Positions 37,483 through 51,100 of a stretch of DNA of 64,000 nt are shown here, piece after piece. Source of the stretch: Jiella pelagia. Lineage in GTDB: Bacteria > Pseudomonadota > Alphaproteobacteria > Rhizobiales > Rhizobiaceae. The stretch is taken from assembly GCF_026898155.1 (NCBI RefSeq), contig NZ_CP114029.1, positions 2,212,001-2,276,000 of the forward strand, read 5' to 3'. The notes under the pieces were generated by a model. It was not told the DNA's origin. It did no database searches and saw nothing but the letters and a program-made list of their open reading frames with translations. A program made the position numbers and the translations under genes. The number at the start of each line of letters is the position of its first letter. Position 1 is the first letter of the stretch.

Positions 37483-37799
37483 GTCTGGTCTCCTTGGCTT
37501 CGCCGGCACATTTAGCGCGAGTCGTCACGGGACGAAACGGCGGAGCCGCCGTCGTCCCCGCGAAGGAGTGCGGCGGTCAGATCAGCTTCCGCTGCGAGCG
37601 GGGTGGGTCATCGTGCTCCTGATGGAGGGAGCGCGCTCCGCCAGGCTCATCCACCGCAACCCCAGTTTATGCGGAAGCCGAAGGCGAGAGCGTGCGGCGA
37701 GCCTTTCCGCTCCCCCGTTTCGGCCGAAGGACAACGAAAAAGGCCGGCTCGCGGAAGAGCCGGCCTTTTGGCTGGAACGCAAGTCGGCGCTTCTAAGCC
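37483..37799. other. Intergenic region between ybaK and rho, with the rho terminator
   Basis: About 315 bases. The right end holds the rho terminator (37738-37769). The rest has no feature I can support; the rightward promoter-free space suggests 3' UTR and the ybaK promoter. Confidence 0.4.
37738..37769 (-). terminator. Rho-independent terminator of rho
   Basis: A near-perfect hairpin: AAAAGGCCGGCTC (37738-37750) and GAGCCGGCCTTTT (37757-37769) around GCGGAA. On the minus strand it follows the rho stop by about 30 bases and ends in a T-run; it is symmetrical enough to work in both directions. Confidence 0.88.
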
Positions 37800-39060
<1,261 letters not shown>

Positions 39061-39351
39061 TCGGGGGCTGATGCTCTTTGGCTGTCGGTCCGATGGATGT
39101 CTTCGGACGAGGCAGATCGGGTGGGAAAGGAAAACGCTGCAGCCGAATGTGAAATCCGGCGAATGAGGGGTGTCGGTGAAAAACCGATCCTCGGCCTTGG
39201 GAAGGCACTAGCTTTCGCAAAGATATAGCTGCGCAGCAGCTGTGGCGCAAGAGGGGGCGAGGCGGCAAGGCCTCGTCGTCCCGCAATCCGGCGCAATCCA
39301 CTTTACGTCTGTGCCGCCGGACCTGAGGGAGGCGGCGAGAGGAGAAAGACC

Positions 39352-40749
39352 CTACCCGCCGAAGGCGACGTAGAGCAGGCAGGCGATGGCGAAGCCGACG
39401 ACGCCGATCAGCGTCTCCATCACCGTCCAGGTCTTCAACGTCGTCTTGACGTCCATCTCCATGAAGCGGCCGACCAGCCAGAAGCCGGAATCGTTGACGT
39501 GGCTGAGCGCCAGCGAGCCCGAGGCGAGCGCCACCACGATGGCCGCGAGGGGAAAGCCGGTGATGCCCTGGGCCGCGATCGCCGGCTGGATGAGACCGGC
39601 TGCGGTGATCAAAGCGACGGTGGCCGAGCCCTGCGCCACGCGCAGCGCCAGCGCGATGATGAAACCGGAGACGATGAGCGGCAGGCCGACGCCCTCAAGC
39701 GTCGAGGCCAGCGCATCGCCGATCCCCGTTGCGCGCAGGACGCCGCCGAACATGCCACCCGCGCCGGTGATCAGAATGATCGCGCAGACCGGGCCGAGGG
39801 ACGAATTGAGGAGGCTTTCGACCCTGAGCTTGTCGAGACCGCGGCGCAGGCCGAGGACGTAACTGGCGACCAGGACGGCGATGAGAAGGGCGATCGGCGT
39901 GGCGCAGATGGCGCGCAGGAACTGGAACCAGCCCGCTTCACCATCGACCATTCCCGCAGCACGCGCCGCATCGAGGCCGGTGTTGACGAAGATGATGGCG
40001 AGCGGAAGCAGAAGCAGCAGGATGACCGTGGACGGTTTCGGCGGCTCGGCCATGTCCTCTTCCTGGGTGCCGCCGGACAGAAAGTCCGGCACCGGCAGCT
40101 GAAATTTCTTCCCCGCCCACAAGCCGTAGAGATAGGAGGCGATGAACCAGGTGGGGACGGCGACGATCAGGCCGACAATGGTCAGGATGCCGATATCGGC
40201 GCCGAGCAGCTCGGCGCTGGCGACAGGTCCGGGATGCGGCGGGACGAAGGCGTGCATGCAGGAAAACGCGCCGGCGACGGGAAGGCCGTAGCGCAACACG
40301 CCGCCGCCGAGCCGGCGGGCGACCGAAAAGACGATCGGCAGCATGACCACGAGGCCGGCGTCGAAGAAGATCGGAAAGCCGAAGACCAGCGCGGCGATGC
40401 CGAGGGCGAGCGGCGCCCGCTCTTCACCGAACTTGGCGATCAGCGCGTCGGACAGGGTCTGCGCCCCGCCGGAGACCTCGACCAGCCGGCCGAGCATCGC
40501 GCCGAAGCCGACGAGGAGGGCGACGCTCGCCAGCGTCGAGCCGAAGCCGCTCGTCAAGACGTCGAGCACGGCACCTGACGGAAGGCCGGCGACGAAGGCG
40601 GTCACCAGGCTGACGAGGACGAGCGCAATAAACGCGTGAATCCTGAATTGGATGATCAGGACGAGGAGGAGTGCGATGGCTCCGGCGGCGATTGCCAGCA
40701 GCGAGCCGGCCCCGAGCGTTTGTTGAAATCCCTCCGGCACGCGGCACAC
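39352..40749 (-). CDS. gntP: GntP-family gluconate permease
   Basis: A 465-residue, multi-spanning inner-membrane H+ symporter for gluconate or related sugar acids. Helices are evident throughout (AAGAIALLLVLIIQF, HAFIALVLVSLVTAFVAG). GntP features: GALLGRLVEVSGGAQ-like FGAMLGRLVEVSGGA, FGFPIFFDAGLVVMLPI, HAFVPPHPGPVASAELLGADIG, and ALASGSLALSHVNDSGFWLVGRF. GTG starts at 40749 or a few codons later. It precedes gntK by 62 bases on the same strand in transcription order gntK-gntP, giving an uptake-and-phosphorylation operon. Confidence 0.9.
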   Translation of the reverse strand: MCRVPEGFQQTLGAGSLLAIAAGAIALLLVLIIQFRIHAFIALVLVSLVTAFVAGLPSGAVLDVLTSGFGSTLASVALLVGFGAMLGRLVEVSGGAQTLSDALIAKFGEERAPLALGIAALVFGFPIFFDAGLVVMLPIVFSVARRLGGGVLRYGLPVAGAFSCMHAFVPPHPGPVASAELLGADIGILTIVGLIVAVPTWFIASYLYGLWAGKKFQLPVPDFLSGGTQEEDMAEPPKPSTVILLLLLPLAIIFVNTGLDAARAAGMVDGEAGWFQFLRAICATPIALLIAVLVASYVLGLRRGLDKLRVESLLNSSLGPVCAIILITGAGGMFGGVLRATGIGDALASTLEGVGLPLIVSGFIIALALRVAQGSATVALITAAGLIQPAIAAQGITGFPLAAIVVALASGSLALSHVNDSGFWLVGRFMEMDVKTTLKTWTVMETLIGVVGFAIACLLYVAFGG

Positions 40750-40811
40750 TCCATCTTACGGAAATCGGGCAGTTTGAACGACGTCGCCAGGTGTCGGCGC
40801 GAAGCGTTTCG

Positions 40812-41333
40812 TCAGGCGTCGAGGCCGAGCCTGGAGAGAATGGTGCGAACGACCTCGTCGGGGGCAGCGACGACCGGGACGGTGATGCCGTCTTCGTCGG
40901 CCTGGAGCGGCTGGAAATCGGCAAACTGCGATTGGAGCAGCGACTTCGGCATGTAGTGGCCCATGCGCTTGTCGAGCCGGGTGGCGACGAGATCGGGATC
41001 GGCCGCGAGCGCGACGCAGCGCACCCGGGCATCGGCCTGGCGCAGGACGTCGCGATAGCTGCGCTTCAGGGCCGAGCATGTCAGTACCGTCGAGGCGCCG
41101 CTCTGCGCCTCGCGGGAGATCCAGTCGCGGATCGCCTTGAGCCAGGGGGCGCGGTCCTCGTCGTTCAGAGGCACGCCATTGGTCATCTTTTCGATGTTGG
41201 CCTTGGGATGAAACTCGTCCGCCTCGGCGAAGGGCCAACCGAGGCGCGCGGCGATGAGTTCGGCCGTCGTCGACTTGCCGACCCCTGATGGCCCCATGAT
41301 GACCAAGGCCGTCGGTCTCGCGGCATCGCCCAT
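40812..41333 (-). CDS. gntK: Gluconokinase
   Basis: ATP:gluconate 6-phosphotransferase of the short GntK type, 173 residues. The P-loop is MGPSGVGKSTTAE; FAEADEFHPKANIEKMTNGVPL is the substrate-binding block; TCSALKRSYRDVLR, RMGHYMPKSLLQSQF and the C-terminal D-x-x region (VAAPDEVVRTIL) complete the fold. It feeds 6-phosphogluconate into the Entner-Doudoroff or pentose-phosphate route. Upstream of gntP in a two-gene operon. No GntR regulator is adjacent. Confidence 0.93.
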   Translation of the reverse strand: MGDAARPTALVIMGPSGVGKSTTAELIAARLGWPFAEADEFHPKANIEKMTNGVPLNDEDRAPWLKAIRDWISREAQSGASTVLTCSALKRSYRDVLRQADARVRCVALAADPDLVATRLDKRMGHYMPKSLLQSQFADFQPLQADEDGITVPVVAAPDEVVRTILSRLGLDA

Positions 41334-41603
41334 TCTCGGTCTCCATACATACAGCGGCCGGTTCTACGCACCGGTCGGATCATTGTGTTGGATGATGACT
41401 ATAGGGGCGCAATGCCGATTGGAAATGCAGCGTGCGCCGGGATTTGAGGCAGGACTAGCGGCGACGGCACATGGAGACCTGTCGGCCGGCGGGCGGCGCG
41501 ACGAAGCTGACACGGGTGCGACAGCCTCGATCGGCAGGGCGCTCGGTTCCTGAAGAGGCGGCCGCGGCGGGCCTGCGCCCCCGCGGCCGGAATTCCGCCC
41601 TTG

Positions 41604-44328
<2,725 letters not shown>

Positions 44329-44608
44329 GAAAGGGTCCTTCCAAGTAATTCTATGAGAGGCGGCGGCACCGCTCGAACGCCGGCCGCGGCCGCCATCCCG
44401 TTCGATCCTGGCGATGTCGGGAGCCTGCAATCTCAGCGGAAGGCGGCTGGACTTTCAGTTGGCGCGAGAGATAAGAGGGGGAAAATCCGATGTCAACGTC
44501 GGCCTGTCGCCGAGGTTGCGGCTTGCGGCCGGTATGGGCTCGAAGATACTGCATGCCGAAGGTCGGGAAAATCCGTTTCATCTCGTGTCCCTGGAAGGAA
44601 CGCTCTCG

Positions 44609-45499
44609 ATGGTAAGAAAACTCGCCGCGCTGCTGTCGGCAGGCGTGATCATGGTTCTCGCTGCCGGCCAGGTCGCAGTGGCGGCCGATGCCGACGTGAT
44701 CGCCAGGATCGGCCAGAACGAGGTCACGGAGGCCGAGCTGAAGGCGGCCGAGGCCGAACTCGGGCCGCAGTTCCAGTCGATGCCGGAAGAGCGCCGGCGC
44801 TTTGCCGTCCTCTCCGCGCTGATCGACATCAAGGCCCTCGCCGCCGAAGCCGAGAAGGCCGAACTCGGCGACGAACCGGCCGTTGCCGCGCAGCTGCAGT
44901 TCGAGCGCGACCGCACGCTGCACAATGCCTATTTCGCCAGGAACGGCGTTGCCAACGTCGCCGAGGACGAGCTGAAGGCCCGCTACGAGAAAGAACTCGC
45001 CGCGATGCCGCCGCGCAAGGAGGTCCATGCGCGGCACATTCTTCTGAAGACCAAGGAGGAGGCCGAAGCGGTCGTCGCGCAGCTGGATGGCGGCGCCGAT
45101 TTCGAGACCGTGGCCAAGGAGAAGTCCACCGGGCCATCCGGTCCCGACGGCGGCGATCTCGGCTTCTTCAGCCAGGGCCAGATGGTGCCGCCCTTCGAAC
45201 AGGCCGCTTTTGCGCTTGAGCCGGGCGAATACACCAAGGAGCCGGTCCAGACGCAATTCGGCTGGCATGTGATCGAGGTCGTGGAGACCCGCGACGCGCC
45301 GGCGCCGGAATTCGATCAGGTCAAGGACCAGCTGCGCCAGCTCGTCCTGCGCGAAAAATACATGGCGATGGTCGGCAAGGCCCGCCAGCAGCTCGGCGTC
45401 GAATATGTCGATCCGCAGATGAAGGCCCAGGTCGACGCGATCGAGAAGGAAATCGAGAGCGGCGAGCCCGCAGCCGGCGGTACGGACGCGGCGAACTGA
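44609..45499 (+). CDS. Parvulin-type peptidyl-prolyl isomerase (PpiC/SurA-like)
   Basis: A periplasmic foldase of about 296 residues. ATG 44609 gives a signal peptide (KLAALLSAGVIMVLAAG). A SurA_N-like helical part precedes the parvulin domain: VHARHILLKTKEEAEAVVAQL, KSTGPSGPDGGDLGFFSQGQMV, FALEPGEYTKEPVQTQFGWHVI. This gene lies between secA and argJ in many Hyphomicrobiales, so it likely assists Sec-exported proteins; divergent from secA, with about 280 bases between them. Confidence 0.9.
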   Translation: MVRKLAALLSAGVIMVLAAGQVAVAADADVIARIGQNEVTEAELKAAEAELGPQFQSMPEERRRFAVLSALIDIKALAAEAEKAELGDEPAVAAQLQFERDRTLHNAYFARNGVANVAEDELKARYEKELAAMPPRKEVHARHILLKTKEEAEAVVAQLDGGADFETVAKEKSTGPSGPDGGDLGFFSQGQMVPPFEQAAFALEPGEYTKEPVQTQFGWHVIEVVETRDAPAPEFDQVKDQLRQLVLREKYMAMVGKARQQLGVEYVDPQMKAQVDAIEKEIESGEPAAGGTDAAN

Positions 45500-45613
45500 T
45501 TCGGAGGCGGCGCGGCCGGCGCGTCGGCCGCCTCGCCGAAGTTTCGAGATGAGCGTCCCGGCGCCTGTCGCCGTGATGCTCGCAGCTCTTGCCTGTCGTC
45601 AGGAAATCTCGCG

Positions 45614-46856
45614 ATGACCCACACCGTCTCTCCGCTCGCGCCGGCGGCCTTTGCCGCTCTTCCGGCGATCCCCGGCCTTCGCATCGCCACCGCCGAGGCC
45701 GGCATCAAGTACAAGAACCGTACCGACCTCCTGATGATGGTGTTCGACCGACCGGCCAGCGTCGCCGGGGTCTTCACCCGGTCGAAATGCCCGTCCGCCC
45801 CCGTCGACCTTTGCCGGGAGAATCTTGCCGGCGGCACGGCCCGGGCGCTCGTCGTCAATTCCGGCAATGCCAACGCCTTCACCGGCAAGCGGGGGCGTGA
45901 GTCGACCAGGGCGACGGCCGAGGCTGCGGCCGCGGCCGTCGGCTGTGATCCGGCCGAAGTGTTCCTCGCCTCCACCGGCGTCATCGGCGAGCCGCTCGAT
46001 GCCGGTCGCTTCGCCCATCTCTTGGGCGGTCTCGCTGGGTCTGCCGAGGCAGACCGCTGGCGCGCGGCGGCCGAGGCGATCATGACGACCGACACCTATC
46101 CCAAGGTGGCGACCGCGACGGCGGCGATCGACGGCGTCGACGTGACGATCAACGGCATCGCCAAGGGCGCCGGCATGATCGCGCCGGACATGGCGACGAT
46201 GCTGTCCTTCCTCGCCACCGACGCTGCGGTCGCCGCGCCGGCGCTCCAGGCGATGCTGAGGGAGGCGGTCGAGCCGAGCTTCAATTCCGTCACCGTCGAC
46301 AGCGACACCTCGACCTCCGATACGCTTTTGTTCTTCGCAACGGGGGCGGCGCGCGATCGCGGCTGCCCGGAAATCTCCGATTCCGCAGATCCGCGGCTCG
46401 AAGCCTTCCGGGCGGCGCTCGGCGAGGTGCTCCTCGATCTCGCCCGGCAGGTGGCGCGGGACGGCGAGGGGGCGCGCAAGGAGATCATCGTCACCGTCGA
46501 GGGCGCCATGAGCGACGCGGCGGCCAAGCGGATCGCCCTGTCGATCGCCAATTCGCCGCTGGTGAAGACGGCGGTCGCCGGCGAGGATGCCAATTGGGGC
46601 CGGGTGGTGATGGCCGTCGGCAAGGCCGGCGAGGAGGCCGACCGCGATCGTCTGGCGATCCATTTCGGCGAAGTGCGCGTCGCTGTCGATGGCGAGCGTG
46701 ACCCGGACTATTCCGAACAGGCCGCCTCCGCCGTGATGCAGCGCGCCGAAATCCCCATCAAGGTGGAGCCTCGGCCTCGGCACCGGCCGCTGGACGGTCT
46801 ATGGCTGCGACCTCACCAAGGAGTATGTCGCGATCAATGGCGATTACCGAAGCTGA
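45614..46856 (+). CDS. argJ: Ornithine/glutamate acetyltransferase ArgJ, one-base error
   Basis: Bifunctional arginine-pathway enzyme (acetylglutamate synthase and acetylornithine transacetylase) that cleaves itself before the Thr in [14 protein letters not shown]. About 413 residues. Further landmarks: [34 protein letters not shown]. The frame breaks at GAGCCTC 46766-46772; GAGCTC gives [19 protein letters not shown] and the normal C-terminus ending NGDYRS with TGA at 46854-46856. The corrected end overlaps the next gene's start by about 20 bases, consistent with an operon. Confidence 0.95.
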
Positions 46857-47625
46857 GAAGATGCGGCAGTTCGCGGTCGTCCGGCGCCTCGAGGCGGCGG
46901 GCTTCCGGGCCTGGCCGGCGACGCGGACGTCTTTCGACGGAACCTGGGCGGTGCGGCTGACCCGGTCGTTTCCGGCCAAGCGCCTGAACTCGATCAACCC
47001 GCTCGACCCTTCCGACACGACCGACATTCCCGAACGCCTCGCCCGGGCGCGGCGAACCTTCGCCGAGGCGGGGCGCACGGTGATCGTGCGCCAGTCGCCG
47101 CTGGCGCCGCCCGAACTCGTCGATCATCTCGACGCCGAGGGCTGGCAGCGCTTCAGTGAATCGATCGTCATGACCGCCGACATGACGACGATCGATCTCG
47201 AGGGCTCGCACGAACGGATCCCGATCCGCGACAGCAATCGCTATCTCGAGGCGAGCCTTGCCGTCCACGGCCGCCCCGCCTCCATGCGATCGGGGCTCGC
47301 CGAAATCCTCGGCGCCATCCGCCCGCCCTGCGGCATGTTCGTCTGCGAAAGCGGCGAGGGCCGGCCGATCGCCGTGGCCCTCGCCATCCAGGACAACGAC
47401 CTTTGCGGCGTGCTCGACGTCGCCGTCGCGCCCGATCACCAGCGCCGGGGGATCGGCCTCGACCTGGTGCGCACGGCGTTGCGCTTTTCCATGCATAAGG
47501 GCGCCAAGACGGGCTGGGTGCAGGTCGAGGCCGACAACGAGGCCGGCCGTGCGCTTTACGGCAGGCTCGGCTTCAGGGAGGCCTATCGCTACGTCTACCG
47601 GGCGCCGCCGGGAGAACGACCGTGA
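46837..47625 (+). CDS. GNAT-family N-acetyltransferase
   Basis: A 262-residue acetyltransferase; the C-terminal GNAT fold shows the acetyl-CoA motif [21 protein letters not shown] and the end motif [17 protein letters not shown]. The N-terminal half ([20 protein letters not shown]) resembles the duplicated fold typical of this argJ-mutT-linked gene. Start ATG 46837, inside the argJ 3' end. Substrate unknown. It overlaps mutT by 4 bases (ATGA-like coupling, here GTGA). Confidence 0.88.
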   Translation: MAITEAEKMRQFAVVRRLEAAGFRAWPATRTSFDGTWAVRLTRSFPAKRLNSINPLDPSDTTDIPERLARARRTFAEAGRTVIVRQSPLAPPELVDHLDAEGWQRFSESIVMTADMTTIDLEGSHERIPIRDSNRYLEASLAVHGRPASMRSGLAEILGAIRPPCGMFVCESGEGRPIAVALAIQDNDLCGVLDVAVAPDHQRRGIGLDLVRTALRFSMHKGAKTGWVQVEADNEAGRALYGRLGFREAYRYVYRAPPGERP

Positions 47626-48053
47626 GCGACAAGGCATCTGGCCGGCGCCTGCTCCTCGTCGTCGCCTGCGCGCTTGTCGACGCCGACGGACGTGTGTTGA
47701 TCGCCCAGCGGCCGGAGGGCAAGGCGCTCGCCGGGCTCTGGGAGTTTCCAGGCGGCAAGGTCGAGCCGGGCGAATCGCCCGAGGCGGCGCTGATCCGCGA
47801 GCTTGCCGAGGAACTCGGCATCGTCACGTGGGAAAGCTGCCTGGCGCCCCTGACCTTCGCCAGCCATGCCTATGACGACTTTCATCTGCTGATGCCGCTG
47901 TTCGTCTGCCGGCGGTTCGAGGGAATACCTGCTGCCCGCGAGGGGCAGGCGCTGAAATGGGTTCGGCCGAAGGCGCTGCGGGACTTTCCGATGCCGCCGG
48001 CCGACGCGCCGCTGATCGCCCATCTGATCGATCTTCTGCAACCGGCGCGGTGA
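47622..48053 (+). CDS. mutT: MutT-like Nudix hydrolase (8-oxo-dGTP diphosphatase)
   Basis: A 143-residue Nudix enzyme that removes oxidised dGTP from the pool. The Nudix box is complete: GGKVEPGESPEAALIRELAE followed by ELGI. The N-terminal VVACALVDADGRVLIAQRP and C-terminal WVRPKALRDFPMP match MutT. GTG 47622 overlaps the stop of the GNAT gene, so the two are co-translated in the argJ-GNAT-mutT operon. Confidence 0.92.
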   Translation: MSDKASGRRLLLVVACALVDADGRVLIAQRPEGKALAGLWEFPGGKVEPGESPEAALIRELAEELGIVTWESCLAPLTFASHAYDDFHLLMPLFVCRRFEGIPAAREGQALKWVRPKALRDFPMPPADAPLIAHLIDLLQPAR

Positions 48054-48296
48054 GCCATCGCTCGAGGATCCGGCGCTTGCCGGTCGGATCAGCAAACTCG
48101 GCCATGGCGGCGCGCCGGCGTCGCCCCCGGGCGCCCATTAAACCAATTCTCGCGGCCGGGATCGGCCGATGTCCTCGTGGACGTAAGGGCATTGACAAGG
48201 AATTGCTATGCGCCGGTTAAATCGGCGCCCTCGGTTTAAACAGTTGTTCAGGCTTTCTTGCCAAACTCTTGGGTACTAGGATCCAGAGGTGGTGTC

Positions 48297-48620
48297 ATGA
48301 CCGTGGGTGAAGGCGTTCCAGCGGCAGAAGTCTATGACGGAGGCTTGCCCGATCGTCTTTCGCCGTCCCACGGCTCATCGCTTCTGCGGGCGACGATGCT
48401 TCTCGCCGGCGTCTTCGTCGCCGTGGCGCTGGTCCTCGTGACGATCGCCGATCGGGGCACGGCGGACCGTTTTGCGGCGGGACCAGACCTCGACATGATG
48501 ACCACCGGCTCGATCGAAGCCGCGCCCCGCCAATACACCGTCAGGCGCAGCGTCCTGCAGGCGCCGGGCAGCGCCCCGTGCATCCTGTTCGCCAACGGCG
48601 GCCACAGGGGAGCATGCTGA
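48297..48620 (+). CDS. Small single-span membrane protein coupled to a Flp pilin
   Basis: A 107-residue protein with one hydrophobic segment (LLRATMLLAGVFVAVALVLV) and a polar, probably exported tail (PRQYTVRRSVLQAPGSAPC). ATG 48297; the stop TGA overlaps the pilin's ATG as TGATG, so the two are translated together. I do not recognise the family; its linkage suggests a pilus accessory role. Confidence 0.6.
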   Translation: MTVGEGVPAAEVYDGGLPDRLSPSHGSSLLRATMLLAGVFVAVALVLVTIADRGTADRFAAGPDLDMMTTGSIEAAPRQYTVRRSVLQAPGSAPCILFANGGHRGAC

Positions 48621-48817
48621 TGAGCCCGCGTTCGGGGATTTCGCGCCAGATGGTGCGAGCGAGCCTCGCCCGGTTCTGCGGCAGCGAGAATGGCGCGACG
48701 GCGATCGAATACGGCATCATCGGCGTCGTCATGGCGATCGGCATTCTCGCCGCCTTCCCGCTTCTCAAGGAGCCGCTGGAAACGCTTGCCACGACCATCG
48801 GCGACGCGATGGGCTGA
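48620..48817 (+). CDS. Flp-family type IVb pilin
   Basis: A 65-residue precursor with the tad-pilin pattern: a basic leader (ISRQMVRASLARFCGSENG), the processing-region G-ATAIEYG with conserved Glu and Tyr, and a hydrophobic helix IIGVVMAIGILAAFPLL. The prepilin peptidase CpaA/TadV would cleave after the Gly of ENG. It lies 9 kb before the tad export genes at 57.9 kb, separated by housekeeping genes. Confidence 0.9.
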   Translation: MSPRSGISRQMVRASLARFCGSENGATAIEYGIIGVVMAIGILAAFPLLKEPLETLATTIGDAMG

Positions 48818-48916
48818 CCGCGTTCGTGTGCGGTCCACGCATGGTGGCGCGCCTGCGGTCCGCCTTTCACGCTTCGGCGTGGCGGGTCACTGGGCAGGCG
48901 AAGGGATAAGCGTGCC

Positions 48917-49816
48917 TCAGGACAGGTCCGACGAGCGGTCCTTCAGCGCCGCCGCGAGGCTGGTCCTGGCGCTTCCGGGGCGCAGCGGCTTCTGCTGGCT
49001 TTCATGCGGCGCCCAGCCCGACAGATGGACGACGTCGAAGCTCGCGCGGATCCGTCCGTCCGGATCGGCGAAGCGCTCGGCATAGATCTCGGCCGCCCGC
49101 ACGAAGAAGCGGCGGCTCGCCGGACGGCGGGAACGCTCGGTCAGGATGTTGGCGGCGCCCATGGCGCGAAGGTCCCTCGCCAGGTCGAACAGCGTGTCGT
49201 AGCGCACCGTCAGCCGCTCGATGTCGGCAACGGGCAAGGCAAAGCCGGCACGCTGCAGCAACGCCCCCGCCTCGCGCACCTCGGCAAAGGGCAGCACACG
49301 CGGCGAGACGCCGCCGAAGACTTCGCTTTCGGCCTGAAGCAGCGACGTGCGCAGCTCGTTGAGGCTTTCGCCGCCGAGGAGGGCGGCGACGAACAGCCCG
49401 TCGGGTTTCAGTGCCCGGCGGATCTGCGCCAGCATGCCCGGCACGTCGTTGACGAACTGCATCGACAGGCAGGAGGCGACGAGGTCGACGCTCTCTGCTC
49501 CGAGCGGCAGGAACTCCTCGTCGGCGACGACGGCGAGCGGGTCCCGGTCCAACAGAAAGCCGAGGCGCTCGATCCTGACGACGCTGTCGCAGCGACTGCC
49601 CGCCCGAAGCCGCTGCGCCAATCCGCCGAAGCTGCCGCCGAGATCGACCGCGACGGGAAAGCGCCGTTCGACGACGGCGAGCCGGTCGAACAACTCGTCG
49701 GCCGCGGCTTCGAAGAGGAAGTCCACGCCCGGCTGACGATTTTTCTCAAGCCAGCGTTGCCGCCGCCGATCGAGAAGCGCACGATCGAAGGGGGCGGGAT
49801 GCGGGTTTTCGGGCAT
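48917..49816 (-). CDS. SAM-dependent methyltransferase-fold protein (NDUFAF5/BioC-like)
   Basis: A Rossmann-fold methyltransferase of about 299 residues. The SAM motif is AVDLGGSFGGLAQRL; VDLVASCLSMQFVNDVPGML and LKPDGLFVAALLGGESLNELR follow, as in the NDUFAF5 group, whose mitochondrial member hydroxylates a complex I arginine. Its position divergent from comF is characteristic of alphaproteobacteria. A role in complex I assembly is therefore plausible but not proven. ATG 49816. Confidence 0.82.
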   Translation of the reverse strand: MPENPHPAPFDRALLDRRRQRWLEKNRQPGVDFLFEAAADELFDRLAVVERRFPVAVDLGGSFGGLAQRLRAGSRCDSVVRIERLGFLLDRDPLAVVADEEFLPLGAESVDLVASCLSMQFVNDVPGMLAQIRRALKPDGLFVAALLGGESLNELRTSLLQAESEVFGGVSPRVLPFAEVREAGALLQRAGFALPVADIERLTVRYDTLFDLARDLRAMGAANILTERSRRPASRRFFVRAAEIYAERFADPDGRIRASFDVVHLSGWAPHESQQKPLRPGSARTSLAAALKDRSSDLS

Positions 49817-49969
49817 GACCTCAAGTCGCTCGTCGTTAATGCCATCTTGACGGCGATAGCTGTCTGCAGGTGGAATGGCGTCAAGGCAAGGCAGGGAGGA
49901 CGCGTGGCGAGAAGTGGCCACGCCGGGCGGTTCCGAAAAAGTGGCCGTCGTGCCAGTGGATCGAAGACG

Positions 49970-50744
49970 ATGCACCTTTTCAAGCGGGGAAGGGCGGCGA
50001 TCAGCAACTCCCTCGGGCGGCTGCTGTTTCCGGCGGTCTGCGCCGGCTGCCAGAGCGCCGTGACGCGGACGGGCAGCGTCTGCCCCGAATGCTGGGCGAA
50101 GCTGCGCTTCATCGAGCGGCCCTATTGCGATGTGCTCGGCCTGCCGTTCTCCTACGATCTCGGCAAGGGCTTCCTCTCGGCCGAGGCGATCGCCGAGCCG
50201 CCGCCCTTCGCGCGACTGCGGGCCGCGGTCCTCTATCAGGACCTTGCCTCCCATCTCGTCACAGCGCTGAAATATGGCGACCGCACCGACCTCGTGCCGC
50301 TGATGGCCGGCTGGATGCGCCGGGCTGGGGCAGAGGCTCCTCGCCGAGGCCGAGGTGATCGTGCCGGTGCCGCTGCATGCCGGGCGCTTGTGGCGGCGGC
50401 GCTTCAACCAGTCGGCCGAACTCGGGCGACATGTCGCCAAGCACTCCGGCGTCGCCTTCGCGCCGCTGGCCCTGAAGCGCGTCAAGGCGACGCGCACCCA
50501 GGTCGGGCTCGGCCAGAAGCAGCGCCAGGAGAACGTCCGCGGCGCCTTCCGCGTCGCCGATCCGCGCCGCTTCGAGATCGAGGGGCGGCGGGTGCTTCTG
50601 ATCGACGACGTCTATACGACCGGCGCGACGGCGGCGAGCGCGACGAGAGCCCTGAAGCGGGCCGGCGCGCGGGACGTCGACATTCTGGTGTTCGCCCGGG
50701 TGGGTCCGGGCCTTGCCTCCGCACTTGCGGGCGACACGGCCTGA
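49970..50744 (+). CDS. comF: ComF-family phosphoribosyltransferase-like protein, one-base error
   Basis: A DNA-uptake or purine-salvage-related protein of about 257 residues. The N-terminal zinc-finger pattern is CAGCQSAVTRTGSVCPECW; the C-terminal PRPP-binding loop is RRVLLIDDVYTTGATAASAT. The frame breaks at GAGGCTC 50333-50339; GAGCTC gives RRAGAE-LLAEAEVIVPVPLH, the conserved VPVPLH of ComF. Divergent from the methyltransferase, followed by grxC. Confidence 0.9.
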
Positions 50745-50789
50745 GGCCATATCCTCCGGACGGTTTTTTAAGATGACAGGAATGGGTTC

Positions 50790-51047
50790 ATGGCCGAGGT
50801 GACGATCTACACGCGGCAGTTCTGCGGCTTCTGCGCGCGGGCAAAACAGCTTCTCGAAACGAAGGGCGTCGATTACGAGGAGAAGGACGCGACGTCCTCG
50901 CCGGATCTGCGCGCCGAAATGCGCCAGCGGGCGAATGGCGGCTCGACCTTTCCGCAGATCTTCGTCGGCGACACCCATGTCGGCGGCTGCGACGAACTCT
51001 ACGCCCTCGATCGGGCCGGCAAGCTCGATCCGCTGCTGGCGGCCTGA
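50790..51047 (+). CDS. grxC: Glutaredoxin 3
   Basis: An 85-residue GSH-dependent disulfide reductase. The active site reads FCGFCARAKQLL: C-G-F-C, where the usual motif is CPYC. GSTFPQIFVGDTHVGGCDEL is the GSH-binding cis-Pro region. ATG 50790, with a short gap after comF; part of the comF-grxC-nit-DUF1178 operon. Confidence 0.93.
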   Translation: MAEVTIYTRQFCGFCARAKQLLETKGVDYEEKDATSSPDLRAEMRQRANGGSTFPQIFVGDTHVGGCDELYALDRAGKLDPLLAA

Positions 51048-51100
51048 CACCTGCCGCCAGCCCACCCGCCGGACGGCCTGACGACTTTGGAGACGAGACC

